Source of the DNA: Halichondria panicea
Lineage: Eukaryota; Porifera; Demospongiae; Suberitida; Halichondriidae
Assembly: GCF_963675165.1 (NCBI RefSeq)
Contig: NC_087390.1
Location: 4,411,301-4,475,300 of the forward strand
Direction: 5' to 3'
Length of the DNA stretch: 64,000 nt
Part shown: positions 12,330 to 23,773 of the stretch, piece after piece
Layout: every line of letters begins with the position of its first letter
How positions within the stretch are numbered: the stretch's first letter is position 1
Notes under the pieces: generated by a model
The model's database searches: none
Told to the model about the DNA's origin: nothing
Seen by the model: only the letters and a program-made list of their open reading frames with translations
Translations under genes and position numbers: made by a program

Positions 12330-12881
12330 TGGGTTTTAATAGATAGAAAATCTACCGGTATCTAGTCAAATGATAAAGTAGAATGCTGCTTGTAGGTCTA
12401 GACTATCACAGTTTTGATTAATATATAAGCTGATCAGAGGACAAGCACTCTGACATGACATGAATGTGTAGATCTAGTATATCATCATCTAAGTATACTC
12501 TTGTTTCCAGAATGAAAAGGTGCCCTGCTGGCTAGAAAAGAGCTTGTTAAAGTAGGTTCAAGGTTCAAGTATTTTAATAAAGACTACGTCATTATTAACT
12601 TTTTGGCTTTGTGTCCAGACTTACATACAGTGCTGCTATAGCTTCATACTCCTCCTCCTCCTCCTCCTTCTACATGTAGATCTATAAAGCGGTGTCTTAC
12701 AAGTTAATGGTGGCTGGTACATGGTATGAAGAAAATAGTCTAGTGGCTACAAGTGCTGGTGGAATGAAGAATGGAATGGTGGCTACAAGTTCTGGTGTGA
12801 ATTAGAATGGTGGCTGCATGATTGATCTTGAAATGAATTGAGTGTCATGACAAACTTTGGACAATAGAGCTAGTGCTCATG
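12330..12881. other. NLR 5' flank
   Basis: No exon was recognised. It holds a CTC/CCT microsatellite near 12650-12670 and tandem-like GGTGGCTACAAGT phrases near 12740-12800. Part of this flank (AACTTTTTGGCTTTGTGTCC near 12596) recurs at 23429 beside a second copy of the NLR start, which indicates a segmental duplication. Confidence 0.55.
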
Positions 12882-12941
12882 TAGCCTCGATTCCCGGCCG
12901 CTTGAACAAGGCCTTGTTCAAGCGGCCGGGAATCGAGGCTA
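12882..12941. mobile_element. 60-bp perfect palindrome, TAGCCTC family, 9-bp target duplication
   Basis: The sequence runs from TAGCCTCGATTCCCGGCC to its exact complement with no loop, centred on AAGGCCTT. It is flanked on both sides by the 9-mer GTGCTCATG. It is the shortest clean member of the TAGCCTC/TAGTCTC group and is evidently a non-autonomous insertion. Confidence 0.88.
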
Positions 12942-13449
12942 GTGCTCATGATCCTTGCCAGTATCTACAGTACATGTATATGGACTTTTTAGCGTCAGAT
13001 TTTCTAGAAAACTTTGACCCAGATAACTTATGTTCCTTTCCTTTGGTTTACCCATGCTCTAAATGTCGTCTATAGGCTCCTGAGTTTTGCTCTGTTTACC
13101 ACTCTAATCACTCTATATCAGCTGCTCCAATATTGGAGTAAGTGTGTCAGCTATTTACCAATTTTTAAAGCCTACTCAATTTATTTTGTGCAAAGCTGTT
13201 TCACATGAAACATTATAATAATTATAAGCTTATAGCCAGTGCCACCAGTTTATATCAATATGATTCAAACATGACACATAATAAGTGTGCATGCATAGTA
13301 CACAAATAGTTCATATACTGACACGTCTAGCTAGGTATATACGTGTTGTCACAACTACAAACCAATTAATGATCATTTATTCGGAGTTGACACACAGATA
13401 TGATGCTATAGTGCTGCTGCCAAATGAGGAACACAGTCAATCTGCAGGG

Positions 13450-14121
13450 GCGGATCCAGTAACCTACTCACCCACTCACTCACCAGTTAATTAATGCTGG
13501 GGCCAATGTTGATATACCCAACAAGGTGAGAGTTACATTTGCATGAACTATAATTATTATAGCCCTATCATATAGCTAGAATTGAGTACCCCTGACATTA
13601 CTATATGATTTGAAAATCAGTTGTGTTCACTGAGGCCCTATACCTTCCTTCACTCTGTACAGGATGGTGGTGCCACTGCGTTGTATGTTGCTGCTCAGAA
13701 TAGTCATTTGAGGGCACTAGAATTGTTAATTGCAGCCAAGGCTCAAGTTGATATTCAAAAGAAGGTGCATGCATGATATTATTTCTTGCATTTTTGTTAA
13801 GTCTGTACACTCGGGATGGTTGGACGGCATTGCAGTCAAAATAGTCACTATGCACTTGTTAAAAGCTGTTGGAGGCCAAGGCTAACTTTAACATCAAGAC
13901 TAACGTGAGTCACAGTGCAAGATTAGTGTATATTCCTTATAATTGTTGTCTCCACAGATAATACTGTTTCCGTTTGAATTCATAATAAATTATATATATA
14001 TATACTGCTCAATATCCAAATTATATACAGGATGGCAGTACTGCGTCTGACGTGTCTCGTATAGGAAAGGACGCTCAAGTGTGCAGTGAACTGCTATTAC
14101 CTTTGATACATGATATGTAGA
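13450..14121 (+). pseudogene. Decayed ankyrin-repeat gene, last exons
   Basis: Four short exon-like blocks bounded by AG and GT carry ankyrin motifs: one ending INAGANVDIPNK (about 13486-13530); one with GATALYVAAQNSHLRALELL (about 13662-13764); one with DGWTAL then LLEAKANFNIKTN (about 13812-13904) broken by two in-frame stops; and a terminal DGSTASDVSRIGKDAQ block stopping at 14121. One repeat per exon is common for invertebrate ankyrin genes. The stops in the third block suggest a pseudogene, or that block may be skipped. Upstream exons were not found. Confidence 0.6.
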
Positions 14122-14439
14122 TTCCAATACTTTCCACATTTATTAGCATGCATGTTTGTATTGATATCACAATAGTGCCCAACACACATCTCGTGACTGT
14201 ATTATATACTAATATATACTACGTACACAAACACAACACACATGCAGTGGGGTATATAATGTTCTCAGTATTATAGTTCCTATTATAAAAACGACTTGGT
14301 TTTTTCATTGAATGAGGAAAGAACTGAGTAGACTCTAGTTGTGGTCACATGTAAAAAAAAGTATATATCTAGGATGGGCAGTCACGTATATATGTATATG
14401 CTGAGTGTCTATGTATTGTATATAGCCAACTGAGTAGTT

Positions 14440-15035
14440 TGAGCATTTAAGACTTAGTTGGGTAGTAGCCAGGTAGTTCAGTTGGTATAGTCGAGTAGCT
14501 ATATAGTTGGGTAGTGGAGTAGCTATAGGTAGTTGGGTAGTCAAGTAGTCGAGTAGTTAGGTATAGTGAAGTAGTGCAGTATAGCTAGGTATAGTTGGGT
14601 AGTGAAGTAGTTGGGTAGTGAAGTAGTTGGGTAGTCAAGTAGTCGGGTTAGTCAAGTAGTTAGGTAGTCAAGTAGTTGGGTAGTCAAGTAGTTAGGTAGT
14701 CAAGTAGTTGGGTATAGTTGGGTAGTCAAGTAGTCAAGTAGTTGGGTAGTGAAGTAGTCGGGTAGTTGGGTATAGTGAAGTAGTTGGGTAGTGAAGTAGT
14801 TGGGTAGTGAAGTAGTTGGGTAGTGCAGTAGCTAGGTAGTGAAGTAGTTGGGTAGTTGGGTAGTGAAGTAGTTGGGTAGTGAAGTAGTGAGGTAGTGAGT
14901 GAGGTATAGTGAAGTAGTTGGGTAGTAAAGTAGTTGGGTAGTAAAGTAGTTGGATAGTGCATGCCAGTGAGTGAGGTAGTGAAGTAGTTGGGTAGTGAAG
15001 TAGTTGGGTATAGTGAAGTAGTCGAGTAGTGAAGT
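14440..15035. repeat. GTAGTTGGGTAGTGAA minisatellite
   Basis: About 590 bp of imperfect tandem repeats of a 10-20 bp unit combining GTAGTTGGGTA and GTGAAGTA. Long frames through it on the minus strand (LPNYFTT-like) are artefacts of the repeat. Confidence 0.9.
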
Positions 15036-15204
15036 AATTGTACGGGAGCTCTGTGCTGCACTTAGTGACAAACAGATCTCAATCACTGTGCAAGACTTTC
15101 AGAAGAGAATTGCCAACTTCCCTTTGAACACTGTCAATCCCCAATGGTTCCTAAACAAAACAACTGACAGGACCACGATGCCATCTAGCTAGCATCCATG
15201 CATG

Positions 15205-16050
15205 CTAAGCAAAAGAAGTGCTCGCAGATCTACCAGTCCAGCTTTGACGAGTCTTTTCTCGAAAAGTTGGAAGCAGGTGTACGTAATTATAATAATTATA
15301 ACATTCATCAATATTCATGCTAAAATTATAATTTATCAGGGCATACCTTTAGTATATGCAGCATGCACATAATTATAATCATACAATTTTGTGTCCTTTT
15401 TATAGCTATACATGGAGAAGAGGTGTGTTCAGCTAGAGGAAGTTGACAAGGACTCCAGTGGCCTTTGGGGCAGGGAGAGTCAGACTCCTCCAAAGGAAAC
15501 CAGTGTGGAAAGAGAGACCCCTCCATCATCAGACACTCCTCATGTTGTAGAGACCCCTCCATCAAACAGCAGTACAACTCCTCCTTTGGTAGAGACCCCT
15601 CCACCATCAGACACTCCTCACGTGGTAGAGATCCCTCCATCAAACAGCAGTACAACTCCTCCTGTGGTAGCTGTAGAGACCCCTCCATCAGACAGTGGTA
15701 CGAACAGAGATCCAGCGAGCAGTGGTGAAGCCGTGACAAAACAACTAAAGCGTGCTCTTACACTTTGCACTGAAGACAATACTCCTGTGTTGAAGCGCAG
15801 CAAACGGATGAAGGGGAGACACAGTACCACCCCTGTGGTGAAACGCAGACGCATGAACAAAAGGATCAACAAAAAGATCGACACAAACATTTGTCAGCAG
15901 TGCCAGCAGGCAGGAGACGAGGAGAATTGGGTGGGATGTGATTACTGTCCACGTTGGTTCCACATTAATTGCGTGAGGATTGACCAACATGCATGACATC
16001 CGTGAACAGTGGAAATGCTCGGAACAGTGGAAATGCTCAATATGTTAAAC
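15205..16050 (+). pseudogene. PHD-finger protein remnant with Pro/Thr-rich repeats
   Basis: An exon-like block at about 15205-15262 (donor CAG|GTGTAC) precedes an exon opening after TTTTTATAG at 15406. The latter encodes a Pro/Thr/Ser-rich repeat region (ETPPSSDTPHVVE repeated), a Lys/Arg-rich stretch, then ICQQCQQAGDEENWVGCDYC and PRWFHINCV, the first half of a PHD zinc finger. The final Cys pair (WKC, then C) follows only after a frameshift near 15993, and the WKC phrase is duplicated. A PHD finger reads histone H3 tails, but it is also a frequent passenger in transposons, and the same finger type ends the integrase polyprotein at 20922. An upstream open piece (about 15040-15190, with SDKQISITVQDFQKRIANFP) may be another exon. 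Confidence 0.6.
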
Positions 16051-16194
16051 AGATTGTTCTAAGTTTCTGAGCTATCACTTACGTTTTGTGTTCACCTAGT
16101 AGATATATATCTAGATCTATACTCATTTATTTACTCATTTATACAATAACAGCTCAATGTTCACTTTGTAGTAAATGTCATGGTGTTCAATTAT

Positions 16195-16640
16195 TATGCT
16201 TCGGTGCGCATGCGCAAGTGAGGTATACGGTAGTGTGTCTGTGTGTCTGTGTGTGTGTAGACTGTTTCAGCTGCTCAAGGATCAATGAAGTGCAAGTAAG
16301 AGTTTCTATAGGCTGCTAGTCATGTTTTCTTGGCTTGGTATTTGTGGATTTGCAAAATAAAGCTTCGTTCTCGAGTTATGCCTAGTTTTGCTTACCATTG
16401 CTGCCTTTTCAGAAGAGTCCGTAGCAAAACTTGTTCACCGAGTGTTGCTACTCTACTTAGTAGTTAACTCTGCACTAGAACGCTAGCTATTGGTACCTGC
16501 AAGAGTGAGAAGAGAGCTGCAAGGCTCTGCTTACTTGCCATTAATTTTAGACTGGTATCGATCGTTTTAACAACGATCATCGTCGATCATTACCCACTCT
16601 TTGAGTTTCCCGCAGCAAAATTAATCATGATAATTATATA
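16195..16640 (+). repeat. Dispersed repeat, GCTTCGGTGCGCATGCGCAA start
   Basis: This 440-bp block, including a GT microsatellite and AAGAGTTTCTATAGGCT, recurs inverted at 37540-37990 inside the minus-strand Kelch gene, and in shorter diverged form near 26330-26570 and 49455-49620. Its start pairs a GCATGCGC palindrome with TACGGTAGTGTGT. No tRNA-like head was recognised, so a SINE origin is not shown. Confidence 0.7.
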
Positions 16641-17089
16641 CACTATTAAAGAGTATAAGAGTGTGAATACACAATACGCTAAAGTGATAGCTATTAAATT
16701 GTATTTCCCTTGTAAATCATCCATTCATAGCTACAACTTTGTTGCTCAAAGTCAGTGCAGTTACATATCATGATGCTGGCACTGCTAAATATCTTGAATC
16801 CTTCGTCTTCACAAACAGAGGCTTAGTGGCTTCTCTCGATCTCAGTAGAGTGTTTCTCTGTATTAAAAGGGACAAATATTAAAATGGACAAGCAAGCTAG
16901 CTATACAAATGTAGACTGGTATTTTGGACTTATACCTTCGATGCTCATCACTGCTCTTTAGCTCTAGCTCTTATCAAGGTCTCATGTGCTGTCTGTCTGC
17001 TCTGTAATCTGTGCTGCCATCCCAAGGTGAAGAAACTATTATTAGCTTCCGGTGCAGTGAATTAACTTCCTGCACAGCCTGGACTGGCC
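16641..17089. other. Spacer, nothing recognised
   Basis: AT-rich sequence with no credible exon or terminal repeat. Confidence 0.5.
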
Positions 17090-17095
17090 GACAAT

Positions 17096-17178
17096 CGCGG
17101 TCCGTTTCCAATCCCTCTTACTACACTATCTATGGTTCGACTGCATAGATAGTAGAGGAGAGGGATTGGAAACGCATA
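17096..17178. repeat. Two opposed ends of the CATAGAT...GGAAACG element
   Basis: CGTTTCCAATCCCTCT...ACTATCTATG, a spacer of about 9 bp, then CATAGATAGTAG...GAGGGATTGGAAACG: a right end followed directly by a left end of the 21413-22950 family. This could mark two adjacent insertions that share a target, or a rearranged copy. Confidence 0.6.
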
Positions 17179-17646
17179 CGTAAATGCCCGGCCCATGCGT
17201 GTCACGGTTAAATTTCTTCCTTTCCTGCTCTGCGTAGTTAAGGCCCGGTGTCAGAGGAATGAATGACTCCCCGGTCATTCCTGCCTAAGGTGTGGGTGAC
17301 TCCCCCAGGAGTAAATGACTCCCCTATGCGCATGTTGTTCCCGCCAATGTTGACCTGTTGCCATCAATGTTATAGTAGCAAGAGTACATTCATGCACTCC
17401 TCATAGACATAGTAGAGAATGAAGAGCCATGCAGGACTAAGAGCAAGGTTAGTAGGTAGCAATGAAGCAAGTGTTCATCCAGTAGTGACAGCAAGTGACA
17501 GCTGGAATGTAGACCTATAAATGTGTGAAGAGCAAAGTTGCAAGGTTAATTGTTCTATCCTGTAGTTGACAGCAAGTGACAGCTAGATCTATAGTATAAA
17601 ACCAGTGATCGTTCACAGTCATGTGATTTGAAGAAGGCAGCGAGAA

Positions 17647-20600
17647 ATGAAGAATTTACAAGAGATTGAAAACTATTTACGAAAAGGAGAATACCCTCCT
17701 ACTATTAACAGCAAAACAGAGAAGGCTAACTTTAGAAGAAAATGCAGGCAGAACTTTAAGTTTGAAAATGGTAGCCTCTATTACAAGAAGCACACCAAAG
17801 CTGCTGATGCAGCTGACTGGAGGATATGTGTGCGCAGCGATTAGGAGAAATCAAGAATCCTCGAAGATTGCCATGCAGGTATAATAATTATTATGGCTTT
17901 GGTAAAATGATAATAGTAGGTAATAGAGCAATATGCTTGTAATCTATATTATACCAATTGATGCATGCATGCAGGAATAGCTGGTGGCCACTTTGGAAGA
18001 GATAGAACTATAGACAAGATATGTTCTAGATTCTACTGGAAGTTGATGGTGGAGAATATCCGAGAGTATGTAAAGAACTGCAGCCAGTGCCAGAGAATGA
18101 ACCCAGCATTTGTAAAGACAAATGCCAAACTCCATCCGATATCTGTACAACCCAAAGTCTGGCATCAGGTATATATATACTATAATGGCATTGCATAATA
18201 ATTATAATGACAGATTTGTTTTGAGCACAATCATATATTAATTATAATTATGTAATTCACTTTATAGGTTGGCATAGACTTGATAGGACCTTTGCCGATT
18301 ACATCCAATGGCAGCAAATATGTGGTAACATTGGTCGATTATTTTAGCAAATGGGCTGAAGCAGCCCCACTCCCTGACAACTGCATTTGGAGTGGCAATG
18401 TTCCTGTACAACTTGTTTTGTCGGTAAGCTATGCATGTGTGTGAAATTGTAATCACATGCATCTCTACACATAATTATAATAACACGTATTTAATGATTA
18501 TGGTTATACATGCACGCAGGTTTGGGTTTTGTGAGGTGCTGATATCGGACCAAGGCCGTGAGTTTGTTAATCAGGTCAACACAGAGCTTTTTCGATTCAC
18601 TGGAACAGAGCACAGGGTCACTTCAGCTTACCACCCACAAACCAACGGGCTAACTGAACGTTTCAATCAAATACTTCAAACAGCACTACTCAAATATGTG
18701 AATGACTCACAGACCGACTGGGACTACCACTTGCCCACTATTCTCTTTGCTTATAGGACGAGTAAGCAAAAGGCAACAAAGTATTCACCTTTCGAGTTGA
18801 TGTTCTGTCGGTGAGTTCTTCATATAATTATTATAATAATTACATGATAATCTGGCATGCATGCATTATTATTATAACATTCCACATGCAGGAAACCTGT
18901 ACTCCCTATTCAACTGGAGTTAGGCAGCGAGGGTGAACTTGAGCAGAGCTGGGACATTAGTGCCATTATGACCCACGCTCGAGCTGTTACAAAGTTAAAG
19001 GATGATATCCACAGCAAAGCCAAGAAGAACATTGACAATGCCCAAGAAAAGGACAAGATGTACTATAATCGGAAGCATGCAGACAAGAGGGTAAGCAGGC
19101 TATATATTGTATGAGCGTACCATGGCTATTTTCATTACTCGTTTAATGTCATAGCCATGTCATTTTTCTAATTATATAGGTGTTTAAGACTGGGAGTTTG
19201 GTCTGGCTGAGGAATTCAGCCAGGGAATGTAAGAAGGGAGACAAGCTGAAGCCTCGGTGGTTAGGCCCATACACGGTGGTGGAGTGCTTGGACAAGGGAG
19301 TCTTTAAGATTGCCAACCCTAAGACTGGAAAGACCCTAAAAAAGGCTGTTAACCAACAGCGGTTAAAGCATTACCATGGCTCAGACTCCGAAAAACCTCT
19401 CTTGGATCAACATAGTTCTCTCTCGGGTCCTTCCGAATTATCAGACAACCATCACGATGAATCTCTCGATCAGTTTAACCCTTCTTTGACGAGTACTCCT
19501 GTGAAAGACCCAAGCAAGGTATAATGCATGTGTCTCTAGATTTTGAAGCTAATTATATCTACATTACATTTCTCTTTACGATATTAATTTAATGTTTCTT
19601 TATAATTATGCACTCCATTTTTAGAAGCTGTGGGAAAAAAATTGTGATTTTCCCTCTTCTCACAAGCCAGACGCCCCCTCCTCTCACAAGCCAGACGCTC
19701 CCTCCTCTCACAAGCCAGCCGCTTCCTCCTCTCACAAGCCAGACGCCCCCTCCTCTCACAAGCCAGACGCTCCCTCCTCTCACAAGCCAGCCGCTCCCTC
19801 CTCTCACAAGCCAGACGTCCCTTCCTCTCACAAGCCAGATGCTCACTCCTCTCGCAAGCGAGACGCCCCCTTCTCTCACGTTAAGGCTGCATCCTCTATG
19901 GAGCCACCTTTGAAGAAGCAAAGGACTACTCAGTCTGTAACAAGAAAGGTATATAGTTATATACTTGTTAACAGGAGCTATCATTAATTATTATTAATAT
20001 GTGCACACTATACCATTCATTATAATTATTGTGTGCACATTCGACAAAATTCAAGCTACTGGGTGAAGGATTTGGACCTGAGAACGGGAGACAAGGATGT
20101 AGTTCTTGCTGAGAGCGGGATGCTTTCTGACCGTCATATGTATGCCGCTCATAAACTAATGAGAATGCAATTTCCAAACATTGAAGGCTGCTTCTCTACT
20201 CTTCTGGTTCAGAAGATGTCCTTTCCTGCAGTCACTAGTAGTGAAGCCACAGGTATAATTTCTACTTAAATTAATAGTAGTATTATTTATAGTATTGGTA
20301 TATACATAATTATACCTCATCCTCATCCTTGGCCGTATAATTATATATAATTATATCCTATACAGCCGTGCAGATATTCTTTGTAACAGAGAGGCATCAC
20401 TGGATTGCGACAGCACTCATCAAGGGGGAACTTTTCCTCTTTGATAGCTGCTTCCAATATGGGAAAGACCTGGAGCCGAGTGCTGAGCTGCAAATCGCAC
20501 AGATGTACAAGCCTTTAATAGCGCACAATGGGCTGTTACTGTCAGTGGCCTCCATTCAACAGCAGAGCAGTGGCAGTAACAACTGTGGTTTGTTTGCAAT

Positions 20601-20922
20601 TGCCGCTGCATACCACGCATTGCAAGGAGGCAATCTGGATACCATCACCCTAAATGAAGACAAAATGAGGCCACATCTTGTGCGTTGCTTTGAAAATGAG
20701 AAACTCAGAAGATTTCCAAAGTCAAAAGATGTTAGTAGCCGAAAGAGACCAGAAAGATTTTCCAGCATAGTAATTACGATATACTGCCCTTGTCTCCGCC
20801 CTGACTGTTATGATGAAATGGTCCAGTGCGATACGTGTAATGTGTGGTATCATTATAAATGTGTTTGTATTAAAGTATCTCCACTTGGAGATTGGTTTTG
20901 TCCTACTTGTAGATCTAGATAG
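17647..20922 (+). pseudogene. Gypsy-type integrase / Ulp1-like protease / PHD polyprotein, disabled
   Basis: Nine exons with AG/GT borders: 17647-17880, 17975-18168, 18268-18423, 18520-18810, 18892-19090, 19180-19518, 19625-19947, about 20056-20252, 20366-20922. Order: HHCC zinc domain (CHAGIAGGH ... VKNCSQCQ); DDE core (VGIDLIGPL; LISDQGREF; NGLTERFN); a GPY/F-like tail (LKPRWLGPYTVVE); a linker of 8-residue PSSHKPDA repeats; a Ulp1/C48-like cysteine protease (HHWIATALI, LFDS, GSNNCGLFAIA); and a C-terminal PHD finger (VQCDTCNVWYHYKCV). Two lesions: a TAG at 17842-17844 inside the zinc domain, and a one-base frameshift near 18383 between APLPD and TAFGVAMFLYNLFCR. The copy is therefore probably inactive. 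A minus-strand relative of the protease-PHD end lies at 24414-25021. Confidence 0.83.
19655..19870 (+). repeat. 24-bp in-frame tandem repeats in the polyprotein linker
   Basis: About nine copies of TCCTCTCACAAGCCAGACGC-like units of 24 bp encode PSSHKPDA. Because the unit is a multiple of three the frame stays open, so all frames of this stretch look coding. Confidence 0.85.
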
Positions 20923-21412
20923 AATTTTTATAGCATTTCGTTACCTTCCACTAGCTGTTTTTGTTTATACACTGTTAATTTGCACTGTTGTTTTGTTTGT
21001 TTTTCATGCACTGTAGATCTATTTAATTTGATGGATGTTGTTGTATTATAAGTTTTTTGATAGCATAGCTAGACTGAACCAGTTTACAGTAAGGAACAGC
21101 TGTAATTATAATCAATACATTATACATTTAAACTAGATCTATATAACATTTGTAGGTCTCTCACAGATAGCATGCATGCAGTCCTGATAACAGTCTTGAG
21201 CTTGATTGTATAGTCACACTGTGACAGGTTTTGAGGATGTACTTAGTATAGCCCCTAAAGTCTCTTTAGCTCTATGGATCAGTGTTCGTATATAAATTTC
21301 GGGGGAGTCATTTTTTCCAGGGGGGAGTCATTCGTGACTAGGAGTCAGTGACCGGGGGAGTCATTTATTCCTAGGCGTGGGTGACCGGGGGTCACTGGTG
21401 ACTAGGTAGGAG
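20923..21412. other. Ginger 3' subterminal region
   Basis: The non-coding tail of the element after the polyprotein stop. From about 21298 it contains GGGGGAGTCATT repeats in the same register as the left terminus. Confidence 0.6.
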
Positions 21413-22950
21413 CATAGATGTAGGAGAGAGGGATTGGAAACGGAAGTGGGCCTCGGAAAACATCCGCGCCTCGCTTTCTTGTCTTCTTTTCTTGCCTCAA
21501 ATGAGGAAAACTCATTGCATAAGCGTTGAAAGAATAGGGAAAGAGACACAATCAACAGTGCATTGGTACATGGTAATAGTAAGGAGAATGTGCAGAGCTA
21601 GTGGTATTGGATACTTGTTTCACAGTAGATATAAAATCATCAGAGGATGCTTAGTTCCCTGAAATTGTGAATGTATTTGTGACTGTCAGAGGCTTCTCTT
21701 TTGCTGCCAACTTAATTAAATGAAAAAAAAAACCATCAAGAAGTCCACTAGTTTGAGGCAATAACCATGATCATTCATACGACAAGATACATAATACACC
21801 ATGTAACTTTCTTAATAATTGTTTTCACTTTTGATGAATCAATTGTACGAAGTTTCTATATATACTAGGCTGGTGAGCGTACATTTTAATTTCCAATTCA
21901 TTAAGTATAATTACATACACTTGGAGACAGCAAAACACTCCACAGCACTGCCAGTTGCTTTCTAAGTGTAAAACGAGTGGGATCAAACCGAACAACATTA
22001 ACAAAAACTTACACGATAAAAATGATTATTACAGCTATAATTATGATTAGTTTAGCACTCTAATCAGACAGTCTTAGATGGAGAGAAGCTGGTGAGGTAT
22101 ACAAGGGTGTATATATAGCCGGAACAGCCGATAACATTTACGAGGGCGGTGACGTGTAGGGTGTAGAGAGGAGGGGTATTCTTCTGTCTTCTTTTCTTCA
22201 GCGTACTCAGTAAGTTTTGGCTTGCGAGGTATTGCTATATAAAATATAGATGAAACAGCATTTGTAGTAGTTAAATATCTCGGGCCTACAGGCCCTTCAC
22301 CACAATCTAACTACCGGGCCAATAACAATTATGAGGTAAAAATAGGTGACTACACATTCATGCACACAAAAGCTATACATCCACCTGATCCAAAACTAAT
22401 GCTCTTGGGGTGATCACCAATCATAAGGGAATGTATGCCTAAAATTTAAATTTCTGTAACGCTTAGCGTATTCCCAAAAAAGGGATCTTTAGTGGTGCTC
22501 TTTAATTCAACTTTTTTCTAGCACTAAATTCTACCAGCTGATGTATGACTAATTTTCTTTGGCTTGGGGTGATACCACATGATTTACCAACAAGCATATT
22601 GAAGTATACGACCTAAACATTAATCATTTCAGAGAAAAAGGGATAAATGTGTACAATACAAGATTAAACTTACCTAAATTCAATGAAGAAGATAGTTGCA
22701 ACGGTAAATAGAGCTTGAATAATGGTTATTCACTATCTATATAAAGCACAGTTGCACTGGATACTGGAAAACTTGACAGAATACTAGTGACAACTCATAA
22801 AATCCTAGATTTGCAATAATCTCAGTTACCCGCGAAGTTCCTGGGGAATAGATTAGCCCTCATTAAGCGAGGCGCGGATGTTTATCGAGGTCATATGTGA
22901 AGTACATTGAAATCTACTTTCGTTTCCAATCCCTCTCTCCTACATCTATG
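21413..22950. mobile_element. 1.5-kb non-autonomous element nested in the Ginger terminus
   Basis: Inverted ends CATAGATGTAGGAGAGAGGG and CCCTCTCTCCTACATCTATG extend inward (ATCCGCGCCTCGC on both sides). The 7-mer GTAGGAG flanks both ends (21406-21412 and 22951-22957). Removing it restores a continuous GGAGTCA-type terminus of the host transposon. No coding frame was found. Confidence 0.85.
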
Positions 22951-23004
22951 GTAGGAGTGACCGGGAGTCATTATTTAGGGGAGTCATTCATTCCTATGAC
23001 ACCG

Positions 23005-23470
23005 GCCTTGGCTCCTGAGGTCTTGAAGTCTTGAGTGGCCATTGGGTTTTATATTAAATTTTGAAATACAATGGTATTAACCTGTAAACAAGCGATATAC
23101 CAAGTTTGGAGTTGGTATGGGGTGGGGAACTGATTTTGCATCAGCTAATGTACAGGTAAGTCAAAACCACAAGATTTTGGTGGTTTCACAAAAGCTTCTG
23201 CTACTAAGCAAGGCTCTGTGTTGAACTTGTGATATAGATATTGTTATGAAGAGGATGCAATAAGAATAAAGAATATAAAATTATATAGTTATATAGTACC
23301 TTCAAGGAATAAAATGTTACACTAAGCTAAAGTTTGTACAAAAATTGAGCTGAAACCGCATATCCAAATGGACAACAGGAAGTACTTCCGGTCTGAGAAA
23401 TAAATTTCTGCCTTGGCCATTCAACTGTAACTTTTTGGCTTTGTGTCCAACCTCCTCTGCTCCAGACCTC
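23005..23470 (-). pseudogene. Truncated duplicate of the NLR 5' region
   Basis: The stretch at 23006-23053 matches the first codons of the NLR and their flank at 12296-12340 (minus-strand reading MATQDFKTSGAKA). The phrase AACTTTTTGGCTTTGTGTCC at 23429 matches 12596. The match ends exactly at the Ginger insertion. The other side of that transposon (17248 and below) does not continue the CARD-like domain. Confidence 0.65.
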
Positions 23471-23773
23471 TTTCTCTCTTCCCCCTCCCCCTTCTGAGAG
23501 AAAGAGGTCTGGCCCAGACTACACCCCCCTTTGGAGCTCACTTCCTCATCACTTTGCATAAGCAGCTCTAAAAGATTAATTATCTAAGTGTATCTGGTGT
23601 CTCCTCAAGAGCACAGTTTGCTATAATACTACAAACTATTAATATATTTACTGACATTTTGAGTGCACACACCCCTTTTTGCTCATTACACGCCCCTTTT
23701 TAGCAACTCGCCTCGTCCAACAGAAGTGCTGGGCGTTGTCTATCCCGTTTATCTATGATCGCACATGTACGTA

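Larger units (their letters stand above)
17249..23001 (+). mobile_element. Ginger-like DNA transposon (integrase + Ulp1-like protease + PHD)
   Basis: The termini are inverted: TGTCAGAGGAATGAATGACTCC at the left (first 20 bases suffice) and its complement ending GGAATGAC..ATGACA at the right. CCGG flanks both ends (17245-17248 and 23002-23005), a 4-bp target duplication. GGAGTCA/TGACTCC subterminal repeats follow inside both ends. The cargo is a Gypsy-type integrase fused to a Ulp1-like protease and PHD finger, with no reverse transcriptase. This fits Ginger transposons, cut-and-paste relatives of Gypsy integrases whose ends begin TGT. It is 5.75 kb including a nested 1.5 kb element. Confidence 0.82.

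Noticed and set aside
14726-15086. Long minus-strand frames rich in Leu, Pro, Asn, Tyr, Thr
   Set aside because: They are a direct reading of the GTAGTTGGGTAGTGAA minisatellite; every frame is open because of the repeat.
15326-15890. Cys/Leu/Glu-rich minus-strand frames opposite the PHD remnant
   Set aside because: Antisense to Pro/Thr-rich codon repeats; the plus strand carries the recognisable zinc finger.
19589-19984. Trp/Gly/Val-rich minus-strand frame
   Set aside because: It is antisense to the 24-bp coding repeats of the integrase polyprotein linker.
17249-23001. Interpretation of the integrase region as a Gypsy LTR retrotransposon
   Set aside because: No reverse transcriptase, no RNase H and no direct long terminal repeats; the ends are inverted repeats with a 4-bp duplication.
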